This document shows, in pieces, positions 1-6,075 of a stretch of DNA of 16,043 bases. This DNA is from Ectothiorhodospiraceae bacterium (GTDB lineage: Bacteria > Pseudomonadota > Gammaproteobacteria > Nitrococcales > AK92), in assembly GCA_029263635.1 (NCBI GenBank), contig JAJUFY010000011.1, positions 1 to 16,043 on the forward strand, given 5' to 3'. The notes below the pieces were generated by a model that was given only the letters and a program-made list of their open reading frames with translations, was not told the origin of the DNA and searched no databases. The stretch's first letter is position 1. Every line of letters begins with the position of its first letter. The translations under genes were made by a program, and so were the position numbers.

Positions 1-290
1 AGGACAAGCGCACGGGAGCCCGTGCCAGCGCGGTGCTGGCACTGGTCGGAGTGGTCAACATTCCGATCATTCACTACTCGGTGGTGTGGTGGAACACGCT
101 GCACCAGGGCGCGACGGTCACCAAGCTGGGTGCGCCGTCCATCCACATCAGCATGCTGATTCCACTGCTGCTGATGGCCGTTGCCTTCATGGCCTACTAT
201 GGCGCTGCCATGCTGCTGCGGGCCCGCAACGAGCTGCTGGCGCGCGAGCGGAACAGCCGCTGGGTGCAGGAGATGATTGCCGAACAATGA
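1..290 (+). CDS. ccmC: Heme exporter protein CcmC (3' part; 5' end outside window)
   Basis: This is the C-terminal 95 or so residues of CcmC; the open frame runs off the left edge, so the start is not visible. CcmC is an inner-membrane protein of the heme-handling family. It presents heme on the periplasmic side and, with CcmD, drives covalent loading of heme onto CcmE. The visible part has the tryptophan-rich motif VWWNTLHQG. Its His corresponds to the second conserved periplasmic histidine of the family (H184 in E. coli, from memory). A last hydrophobic helix (roughly ISMLIPLLLMAVAFMAYYGA) and a short charged cytoplasmic tail ending in AEQ follow. The stop TGA at 288-290 overlaps the ATG of ccmD at 287, which implies translational coupling. 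Identity is firm from the motif and from the ccmDEFGHI genes that follow. Confidence 0.96.
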   Translation, partial: DKRTGARASAVLALVGVVNIPIIHYSVVWWNTLHQGATVTKLGAPSIHISMLIPLLLMAVAFMAYYGAAMLLRARNELLARERNSRWVQEMIAEQ

Positions 291-457
291 AGACGTTTGC
301 TGAGTTCATTCACATGGGCGGTTACGCGTTTTACGTGTGGACCTCCTACGCCCTCTCCGCCGCCGTCCTGGCGCTCAACCTGGCCCTGCCGCTGGCGCGG
401 CGCAACCGACTGCTGGCCGACCTGCGGCGGCGTGCCAACGCCAGGAGGCCGGCATGA
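287..457 (+). CDS. ccmD: Heme exporter protein CcmD
   Basis: This is a 56-residue single-pass membrane protein of the CcmD family. It stabilises the CcmC-heme-CcmE complex and is needed to release holo-CcmE from CcmABC. The sequence shows a short N-terminal stretch with FIHMGGYAFYVWTSYA, which matches the usual CcmD pattern (FxxMGGYxxYVWxSY). One hydrophobic helix follows at about residues 22-40, then an arginine-rich cytoplasmic tail (LARRNRLLADLRRRANARR). It starts inside the ccmC stop (ATGA at 287-290), and its own stop overlaps the ccmE ATG (454-457) in the same way. An upstream in-frame extension into ccmC is possible on paper, but it would be out of frame with ccmC and unlike any CcmD, so the ATG at 287 is preferred. 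Confidence 0.95.
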   Translation: MKTFAEFIHMGGYAFYVWTSYALSAAVLALNLALPLARRNRLLADLRRRANARRPA

Positions 458-897
458 CGGTACGCGGCCGGCGAATGCTGCTGGTGGGGCTGCTGCTGCT
501 TGGGGTGAGCGGTGCGGCCGCGCTGGTGCTGATGGCGCTCAACGAAAACATGTCGCTGTTCTTCAGCCCGACCCAGGTCATGGCCGGCGAAGCGCCGCAG
601 GGTCATCCGTTCCGGCTCGGCGGACTGGTGGCGGAAGGCAGCGTGGTCCGCTCCGGGCAGAGCCTGGACGTGCAGTTTGCGATTACCGACGGGGCGAATG
701 TGGTGCCGGTGACCTACACGGGCATCCTGCCGGACCTGTTCCGGGAGGGGCAGGGCATCGTCGCCCGCGGCCGGTTGCAGGACGGGCTGTTCGTGGCCGA
801 AGAAGTGCTCGCCAAGCACGACGAGAACTACATGCCGCCCGAGGTGCACGAGGCGCTGCAGAAGGGTCAGCAGCTCGCCAATCCGCACTCCCAATAA
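454..897 (+). CDS. ccmE: Periplasmic heme chaperone CcmE
   Basis: This 147-residue membrane-anchored heme chaperone binds heme covalently in the periplasm and passes it to CcmF. Residues 8-28 form the N-terminal membrane anchor. A small OB-fold-like beta domain follows (about 33-118; FRLGGLVAEGSV, VPVTYTGILPDLFREGQGIVARG). The heme-binding motif LAKHDENYMPPEV comes next, with His122 the expected covalent heme ligand and Tyr126 the axial ligand (H130 and Y134 in E. coli, from memory). The chosen ATG overlaps the ccmD stop and has AGGAGG at 443-448 just upstream. A longer in-frame start at 337 lies inside ccmD and would wreck the anchor. Length and motif are normal for the family. Confidence 0.97.
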   Translation: MTVRGRRMLLVGLLLLGVSGAAALVLMALNENMSLFFSPTQVMAGEAPQGHPFRLGGLVAEGSVVRSGQSLDVQFAITDGANVVPVTYTGILPDLFREGQGIVARGRLQDGLFVAEEVLAKHDENYMPPEVHEALQKGQQLANPHSQ

Positions 898-909
898 GCG
901 GAGGCCGTC

Positions 910-2892
910 ATGACTCCTGAACTCGGGCATTTTGCCCTGATCCTGGCGCTGGGGATGGCTGCCATCCAGGCGGTGCTGCCGCTGGCCGGCGCCGCCCTGG
1001 GCCGACCGGCCTGGATCGCGGTGGCACGGCCGGCCGCCGCCGGCCAGATGGTGTTCCTGAGCATCGCCTTCCTGGTGCTGTCCTGGGGCTTCTTCGTCAA
1101 CGACTTCAGCATCGCCTACGTTGCCCACAACTCCAACACGGCGCTGCCCTGGTATTACCGCCTGTCCGCCGTCTGGGGCGCCCATGAGGGCTCGCTGCTG
1201 CTCTGGAGCCTGATCCTGGGCGGCTGGACGGTGGCGGTCGCGGCCGCCAGCCGCACGCTGCCGCCGGTGTTCGCGGCGCGGGTGCTGGGCGTGATGGGGC
1301 TGGTGAGCATCGGCTTCCTGCTGTTCATGCTGCTCACCTCCAACCCTTTCGAGCGGCTGTTCCCGGTGCCGCTGGAAGGGCGTGACCTCAACCCGCTGCT
1401 GCAGGACGTCGGGCTGATCGTGCATCCGCCCCTGCTGTACATGGGCTATGTCGGCTTCTCGGTGGCTTTTGCCTTCGCCATCGCGGCGCTGCTCGGCGGC
1501 CGGCTGGACGCTGCCTGGGCGCGCTGGTCGCGTCCCTGGACCACGGTGGCCTGGGTATTCCTCACGCTCGGCATCGTCATGGGCAGCTGGTGGGCCTATT
1601 ACGAGCTGGGCTGGGGCGGCTGGTGGTTCTGGGATCCGGTCGAGAACGCCTCGTTCATGCCCTGGCTGGTCGGCACGGCGCTGATCCATTCGCTGGCGGT
1701 GACCGAGAAGCGTGGCACCTTCAAGAGCTGGACCGTGCTGCTCGCCATCGTCGCCTTCTCGCTGAGCCTGCTCGGCACTTTCCTGGTGCGGTCCGGCGTG
1801 CTCAATTCGGTGCATTCCTTCGCCGCCGATCCGGGCCGCGGCGTGTTCATCCTCGGCCTGCTGGTGCTGGCGGTGGGCGGCTCGCTGCTGCTGTATGCGG
1901 TGCGGGCGCCGAAGGTCTCCGCGCCGGTGCAGTTCGGCGTGCTCTCGCGCGAGAGCCTGCTGCTGATCAACAACGTGCTGCTGTCGGTGGCGGCCGCCAC
2001 CGTGCTGCTCGGCACCCTGTATCCGCTGCTGACCGATGCCCTGGGGTTGGGCAGCATCTCGGTCGGCGAGCCGTACTTCAACACCGTGTTCGTGCCGCTG
2101 ATGCTGCCGCTGGCGCTGCTGACCGGCATCGGCAGCCTGGCGCGCTGGAAGCAGGACCGGCTGACGCGGCTGGTGTGGGCGCTGCGCTGGGGCATCATCG
2201 CCGCCGGGGTGCTCGGCATCGCCTGCGCCTGGCTGGTGGACGGTGTCTCCTGGCTGGCCGCGCTCGGCATTGCGCTGGCGCTGTGGGTGGCCTGGGGAGC
2301 GCTGCAGACCGTCTGGGAGCGGGTCGCGCACCGGCGCGACAGGCTGGCCGCGCTCAGGAGCACCAGCCGCGGGGTCTGGGGCATGGTCCTGGCGCACCTG
2401 GGGCTGGGCGTGTTCATCGCCGGCGTCACGGTGGTCAGCACGCTGGATATCGAGCGCGACGGGCGGCTGGCGCCGGGCGAGAGCCTGAATCTGGCCGGCT
2501 ACGACTACCGTTTCGACGGCGTGCGCCGCGCCAGCGGGCCGAACTATCAGGCCATCGAAGGCGTGATCACCATTTTCCGCGACGGGCGGCAGGTGACCGT
2601 GCTCTACCCCCAGAAGCGAACCTACCTCGTGCAACGGAATCCGATGACGGAGGCCGGGATCTCGGCCGGGTTGTTCCGCGATCTGTACGTGGCGCTGGGC
2701 GAGCCGCTGGATGACGGCGCCTGGAGCCTGCGGCTGCAGTACAAGCCGATGGAGCGCTGGATCTGGCTGGGCGGGCTGCTGATGGCGATCGGCGGGCTGC
2801 TGGCGGCGGCCGACCCGCGCTACCGGCGGCTGGCCGTGCGGGAGCGGCAGGCGGCGACGGCCACGGCCGGCCGGCTGGTGGAGGGCACCTGA
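910..2892 (+). CDS. ccmF: Heme lyase subunit CcmF (cytochrome c synthetase)
   Basis: This 660-residue polytopic inner-membrane protein, with CcmH and CcmI, takes heme from CcmE and attaches it to apocytochrome c. The WWD domain is clear at about residues 234-246 (GWGGWWFWDPVEN). The four histidines expected to ligand the transferred heme and the internal b-heme are visible in family context: His172 (VHPPLLYMGY), His260 (TALIHSLAV), His302 (NSVHSF) and His496 (MVLAHLGLG). Many hydrophobic helices cover residues 4-505. A soluble periplasmic segment occupies about 512-620, and a last helix lies near 625-645 (WIWLGGLLMAIGGLLAAADPRYRR). GGAGG at 900-904 precedes the ATG, 12 bases after ccmE. The stop overlaps the ccmG start (TGATG, 2890-2894). 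Length is typical. Confidence 0.98.
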   Translation: MTPELGHFALILALGMAAIQAVLPLAGAALGRPAWIAVARPAAAGQMVFLSIAFLVLSWGFFVNDFSIAYVAHNSNTALPWYYRLSAVWGAHEGSLLLWSLILGGWTVAVAAASRTLPPVFAARVLGVMGLVSIGFLLFMLLTSNPFERLFPVPLEGRDLNPLLQDVGLIVHPPLLYMGYVGFSVAFAFAIAALLGGRLDAAWARWSRPWTTVAWVFLTLGIVMGSWWAYYELGWGGWWFWDPVENASFMPWLVGTALIHSLAVTEKRGTFKSWTVLLAIVAFSLSLLGTFLVRSGVLNSVHSFAADPGRGVFILGLLVLAVGGSLLLYAVRAPKVSAPVQFGVLSRESLLLINNVLLSVAAATVLLGTLYPLLTDALGLGSISVGEPYFNTVFVPLMLPLALLTGIGSLARWKQDRLTRLVWALRWGIIAAGVLGIACAWLVDGVSWLAALGIALALWVAWGALQTVWERVAHRRDRLAALRSTSRGVWGMVLAHLGLGVFIAGVTVVSTLDIERDGRLAPGESLNLAGYDYRFDGVRRASGPNYQAIEGVITIFRDGRQVTVLYPQKRTYLVQRNPMTEAGISAGLFRDLYVALGEPLDDGAWSLRLQYKPMERWIWLGGLLMAIGGLLAAADPRYRRLAVRERQAATATAGRLVEGT

Positions 2893-3428
2893 TGAAGAAA
2901 AAGGCGCTGATACCGCTGTTGATCTTCGGCGTGCTGGCGGTGCTGCTGGCGGTCGGCCTAAGGCTCGACCCGCACACGGTGCCGTCGCCGCTGATCGGCA
3001 AGCCGCTGCCGGCATTCACGGCGCCCCAGTTGCATGCGCCGGAGCAGACCTTCAGCAGCGACGAGATGATCGGCGAGGTGAGCGTGGTGAACGTGTTCGC
3101 CAGCTGGTGCATCCCCTGCCGGCAGGAGCATCCTTATCTGGCGCAGCTGGCCGCGCGCGGCATCGCGCCGATCTATGGCCTGAGCTACAAGGATCGGCGT
3201 GAAGACGCCCGGGCCTGGCTGGCCCGCTTCGGCGATGTCTACCGGGCCATCGCCTACGATCCGGAGGGCAGGGTGGGGCTGGACCTGGGCGTCTATGGCG
3301 TGCCGGAGACCTTCATCCTCGATCGCCACGGCGTGGTCCGCTACAAGCATATCGGTCCCATCGACGCGGCCGCGCTGCGGGACGAGATCGTGCCGCGGAT
3401 CGAGCGGCTGATACGGGAGGGGCAATGA
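2892..3428 (+). CDS. ccmG: Thiol:disulfide interchange protein CcmG (DsbE)
   Basis: This 178-residue membrane-tethered thioredoxin-like protein keeps the apocytochrome CXXCH cysteines (or the CcmH cysteines) reduced so that heme can be attached. The N-terminal MKKKALIPLLIFGVLAVLLA is a positively charged signal anchor. A thioredoxin fold follows, with active site FASWCIPC (Cys73, Cys76), an acidic/central-insert region around 78-100 typical of CcmG (EHPYLAQLAARGIAPIYGLSYKD), and the cis-Pro loop GVPETF (Pro138). The start overlaps the ccmF stop, and the stop overlaps ccmH (ATGA, 3425-3428). The dipeptide between the cysteines is Ile-Pro; E. coli has Pro-Thr (from memory), and this position varies between CcmG proteins. 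CcmG is preferred over other DsbE/TlpA-like proteins because of its operon position. Confidence 0.96.
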   Translation: MKKKALIPLLIFGVLAVLLAVGLRLDPHTVPSPLIGKPLPAFTAPQLHAPEQTFSSDEMIGEVSVVNVFASWCIPCRQEHPYLAQLAARGIAPIYGLSYKDRREDARAWLARFGDVYRAIAYDPEGRVGLDLGVYGVPETFILDRHGVVRYKHIGPIDAAALRDEIVPRIERLIREGQ

Positions 3429-3880
3429 AGCGGCTGATCCTGTTGCTGCTGCTGGTGCCGGCGCTGGCCGTGGCGGCGCTCGGCGAGTTCGAGACGCCGC
3501 AGCAGGAGGCGCGTTACCGTGCGCTCAGCCAGCAGCTGCGCTGCCTGGTCTGCCAGGGCCAGAGCATCGCCGATTCCGATGCCGACTTGGCCAAGGATCT
3601 CAAGCGTGAAGTGCGGCGGATGATCCTGGAAGGCCGCACCGACGCCGAGATCAAGGATTTCATGGTGGCCCGTTACGGCGACTTCGTGCTGTACAAGCCG
3701 CCGGTGAAGGCGAGTACCTATCTGCTGTGGTTCGGGCCTTTCGTGCTGCTGATCGGCGGATTGGTGACCTGGTCCGTGCTGGCGCGCCGACGGCAGGCCG
3801 GCAGCGAGGCGCTGTCGGACGCCGAGCGAGAACGCCTGAGGCAGATATTGGACGGCGCCGACCGTCGGGGAGACGCATGA
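3425..3880 (+). CDS. ccmH: Cytochrome c maturation protein CcmH (thiol-oxidoreductase subunit)
   Basis: This 151-residue protein contributes a redox-active cysteine pair to apocytochrome reduction in the CcmF/H/I heme-lyase complex. Residues 1-18 look like a cleavable signal peptide (KRLILLLLLVPALAVA). A three-helix periplasmic domain follows, with the family motif LRCLVCQGQSI (Cys40, Cys43). A transmembrane helix at about 99-120 (YLLWFGPFVLLIGGLVTWSVLA) and a short charged tail complete the protein. It lacks a TPR half, so this is the split type, with ccmI as a separate gene, as in Pseudomonas rather than the fused E. coli CcmH. It overlaps both neighbours by four bases (3425-3428 and 3877-3880), consistent with translational coupling. 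Confidence 0.96.
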   Translation: MKRLILLLLLVPALAVAALGEFETPQQEARYRALSQQLRCLVCQGQSIADSDADLAKDLKREVRRMILEGRTDAEIKDFMVARYGDFVLYKPPVKASTYLLWFGPFVLLIGGLVTWSVLARRRQAGSEALSDAERERLRQILDGADRRGDA

Positions 3881-5067
3881 TCACGTTCTGGATTGCCTGC
3901 GCCGTGATGTTGCTGGCGGCGCTTGCGCTGGTGCTGCGGCCGCTGCTGGCGGCCCGGCCGTTGCCGGCGCTCGATCAGCAAGAGGCCAATGTGGCGGTGT
4001 TCCGGCGCCGGCTGGCCGAGCTCGAGGCCGAGCAGGCGGCGGGGCTGCTGACCGAGGCCGATGCTGCCGAGGCCCGGCTGGAACTGGAGCGCCAGTTGCT
4101 CGGCGATGCCGCCAGCGATCCAACGCAGCCGCTTCGCTACCGGCCGTCCTACAAGACCGCCGCGGTGGTCGGAGTGGCGCTGCCGGTCGCGGTGCTGGCG
4201 CTTTATCTTCAGATGGGCAGCCCGCGTGTTCCCGATGCCCTGCCGAGCCAGGATGTGCAGAGCCAGCTTGCCTTTATTCAGGAGCACCTGGCCGAGCTGG
4301 AGCAGCAGGTCCGGGCCGAGCCGGACAATCTGGAAGCGCTGCTGATGCTTGGCCGTGCCTATGTGGTGCTGCAGCGCTACGACGAGGCGGTGGAGCTGTA
4401 TGCGGCTGCCCAGCCGCGCTTTGGCGGGCAGCCGGCACTGCTGGTCGACCAGGCCGAGGCGCTGGGATATGCCCAGGGCGGCAACCTGCTCGGGCAGCCG
4501 GCGGCGCTGCTGGATCAGGCGCTGGCGCTGGCGCCGGCCTTCCCGAAAGGGCTGTGGCTGGCCGGGTTGGCGGCCATGCAGGCGGAGGATCCGGCACAGG
4601 CCCGGCAGCATTGGCAGCGGTTGCTGGCTGAGCTGCCGGCGGACAGCGAGGCTGCCGGGCAGGTGCGGGAGCTGCTGGCAGAGCTGGGAGGAGCCTCGGC
4701 TGACAGTGCCGGCCCGGCCGCATCGCTGCAGGTCGAAGTGCAGTTGGCGCCGGCCCTGGCGCAGCGGGTAGCGCCCGGCAGCACCGTGTTCGTGCTGGCC
4801 CGGCCGGCCGGCGGTGAGCAGCGGGCGCCGCTGGCGGTGGTGCGGCGCACAGTCGACGAGCTGCCGTTGGCGGTGACGCTGGACGAGTCGATGGCGATGG
4901 TGCCCGGCATGAGCCTGCGGGAATTTCCCGACGTGGTGGTCGAGGCACGGGTATCGCTCTCCGGTGCGGCTGCCAGCCAGGCCGGAGACCTGATCGGCCT
5001 CAGCGCACCGGTGAGGGTCGGCGACGCGCAGCGGGTCAGCATCGTGATCGACCGGGTGGTCGAGTAG
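3877..5067 (+). CDS. ccmI: Cytochrome c maturation protein CcmI (TPR apocytochrome chaperone)
   Basis: This 396-residue protein of the CcmI/CycH family binds the C-terminal helix of apocytochrome c and brings it to the heme lyase. Two membrane helices (about residues 2-21 and 94-112) bracket a cytoplasmic coiled-coil-like segment rich in Glu, Arg and Leu (36-75). The periplasmic part has tetratricopeptide-like helices from about 128 to 285 (EPDNLEALLMLGRAYVVLQR is a clear TPR unit). A beta-rich C-terminal domain from about 295 ends in VGDAQRVSIVIDRVVE. The ATG at 3877 overlaps the ccmH stop. An in-frame upstream start at 3727 would extend 50 codons into ccmH and displace the first membrane helix, so it is rejected. 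This is the last ccm gene; the next gene is 145 bases downstream. Confidence 0.95.
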   Translation: MITFWIACAVMLLAALALVLRPLLAARPLPALDQQEANVAVFRRRLAELEAEQAAGLLTEADAAEARLELERQLLGDAASDPTQPLRYRPSYKTAAVVGVALPVAVLALYLQMGSPRVPDALPSQDVQSQLAFIQEHLAELEQQVRAEPDNLEALLMLGRAYVVLQRYDEAVELYAAAQPRFGGQPALLVDQAEALGYAQGGNLLGQPAALLDQALALAPAFPKGLWLAGLAAMQAEDPAQARQHWQRLLAELPADSEAAGQVRELLAELGGASADSAGPAASLQVEVQLAPALAQRVAPGSTVFVLARPAGGEQRAPLAVVRRTVDELPLAVTLDESMAMVPGMSLREFPDVVVEARVSLSGAAASQAGDLIGLSAPVRVGDAQRVSIVIDRVVE

Positions 5068-5119
5068 TCGGCGAGTTCCCCGGTTTCGGCCTGGCGATAT
5101 GGGGGATTGCCCGCATGGA

Positions 5120-5139
5120 GGGGGCTTGGCTTCGCCCTC
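5120..5139 (+). terminator. Weak hairpin after ccmI, possible terminator
   Basis: GGGGGC (5120-5125) can pair with GCCCTC (5134-5139), with one G-U pair and an 8-base loop. This lies 52 bases after the ccmI stop, in the 145-base gap before the next gene. There is no T run after it, so it is not a canonical intrinsic terminator. It could slow polymerase or protect the mRNA 3' end, or mean nothing in such GC-rich DNA. Confidence 0.22.
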
Positions 5140-5212
5140 ACCTTGCCTGCACCTAGGACCAGCGGCGCCCGCGCCGCCATCGGCCGGGAAGCGAGACCCG
5201 GAGGAGGACTAC

Positions 5213-5560
5213 ATGGGCGACGTCGTTCAGTTCAGACGCCCGGAGAAGCCTGCCAGCACCCTCGACCTGCTGGTCGAGAGCTGGGGCGAGGGGGATAGCG
5301 GGCTGGAAGAGGATATTCGCCAGCAGTGCGGGGTCCTGCTCGATCAGTACAGCGTGCTGCCGGCCCTGTCGCTGCAGCTGCCATCGGTCGAAAGGCTTTC
5401 CGGACACGAGCAGTCGGAGCTGGCGCAGGCGCTGCAGGCACAGATCCGGCAGTGGGCCAGCGACTGGCACACGCGGCTGCTGTTCGAACTGCTGGGGGCG
5501 GAAATCCTGCGGCTGCGGGAGCTGCACGGCTATGGCGCCGTGCCCGGCTCCCATCAGTGA
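5213..5560 (+). CDS. Hypothetical protein, 115 residues, function unknown
   Basis: I do not recognise this protein. It starts MGDVVQFRRPEKP, a hydrophilic leader of the V-x-F-R/P kind seen at the front of various small uncharacterised proteobacterial proteins. The rest looks mostly helical and acidic: residues 17-47 hold acidic patches and the only cysteine (Cys39), and residues 62-105 read as two amphipathic helices (SGHEQSELAQALQAQIRQWA, then LLFELLGAEILRLRELHGY). There is no signal peptide, membrane helix or known catalytic motif. The ATG at 5213 is chosen because GGAGGA (5201-5206) sits at good distance. An in-frame GTG or TTG further upstream would cross non-coding-looking sequence. It lies 145 bases after ccmI in the same direction and ends 39 bases from convergent yffB. 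Coding is likely from the strong ribosome site and GC-rich third positions. Confidence 0.8.
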   Translation: MGDVVQFRRPEKPASTLDLLVESWGEGDSGLEEDIRQQCGVLLDQYSVLPALSLQLPSVERLSGHEQSELAQALQAQIRQWASDWHTRLLFELLGAEILRLRELHGYGAVPGSHQ

Positions 5561-5562
5561 CC

Positions 5563-5594
5563 CGTCCGGGCGCGCGGCCCTCGGCGCCCGGGCG
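5563..5594. terminator. Inverted repeat between convergent genes, likely bidirectional terminator-like hairpin
   Basis: An 11-base arm at 5563-5573 (CGTCCGGGCGC) pairs with 5584-5594 (GCGCCCGGGCG), with one G-U pair and a 10-base loop. The inner 8 pairs are perfect. It fills almost the whole 39-base gap between the stop of the + strand hypothetical gene and the stop of the - strand yffB. Neither strand has a T run after it, so it is not a textbook intrinsic terminator. Its position and stability suggest it ends or protects both transcripts. Confidence 0.45.
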
Positions 5595-5599
5595 GCGGC

Positions 5600-5953
5600 T
5601 CAGGCGGCGTCGAGTAGCCAAGCCTCCCAGTCGGCTTCCCGGAAGCCGATCCGGACGGTGTCGCCCCGCACCGTGACCGGCCGCTTGATCAGCGTCGGCT
5701 GTTCCAGCATCAGCGCCAGTGCGCTGTCCCTGTCCAGGCCGGCAGTCCGTTCCGGCGGCAGCTGCCGATAGGTGGTGCCCCGGCGGTTAAGCAGCGTTTC
5801 CCAGCCAAGCCGATCGGCCCAGTCCTCGAGCAGCGCCGGCGGCAGGCCGTCGCTGCGGAAATCATGGAAGCTGTGGGCGATCCCGCGATCCTCCAGCCAG
5901 CGCCGCGCCTTGCGGACGGTGTCGCAATTCTTGATGCCGTAGAGCGTGAGCAT
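5600..5953 (-). CDS. yffB: ArsC/Spx-family reductase-like protein (YffB type)
   Basis: This 117-residue protein has a thioredoxin-like fold of the ArsC/Spx/YffB family. The N-terminus MLTLYGIKNCDTVRKARRWL is nearly the same as E. coli YffB, with one family cysteine (Cys10). The blocks HDFRSDG, LGWETLLNRRGTT and TLIKRPV follow in the family order, the last holding the Arg of the IKRP motif. YffB is often annotated as arsenate reductase. From memory, E. coli YffB acts as a glutathione-dependent thiol reductase and arsenate activity is not established, so I would not call it an arsenic-resistance gene. Read on the - strand, AGGGGGA sits just upstream of the ATG at 5951-5953. It lies 122 bases downstream of glnD on the same strand and could be read by run-on from map-glnD. 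In Pseudomonas a similar gene sits near glnD among dap genes, which are absent here. Confidence 0.93.
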   Translation of the reverse strand: MLTLYGIKNCDTVRKARRWLEDRGIAHSFHDFRSDGLPPALLEDWADRLGWETLLNRRGTTYRQLPPERTAGLDRDSALALMLEQPTLIKRPVTVRGDTVRIGFREADWEAWLLDAA

Positions 5954-6075
5954 GATGAATCCCCCTGATAGTCGGGTGTGACCATCCGGCGGCGTGCCAG
6001 CGGCCTCCCCGGATACAGCCTGCGCACACCCTGCCGCGAGGGCAGCGGGAATGCAACCGGATAGGTGCGCTGGCG

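Noticed and set aside
346..3015. An 889-codon open frame on the - strand opposite ccmE-ccmF
   Set aside because: The translation is a low-complexity run of Arg, Gln, His, Pro and Ala with no family motif. It is the mirror image of GC-rich third positions in ccmF, whose own motifs and operon position are unambiguous.
5600..5953. Reading yffB as an arsenic-resistance gene
   Set aside because: No arsR, arsB or acr3 is nearby. The sequence matches the YffB branch, for which arsenate reduction is not established.
6031..6045. Short inverted repeat CTGCC-GCGAG-GGCAG downstream of glnD
   Set aside because: Only five pairs, no T run on either strand, and such repeats are common by chance at this GC content. 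Not strong enough to call a terminator.
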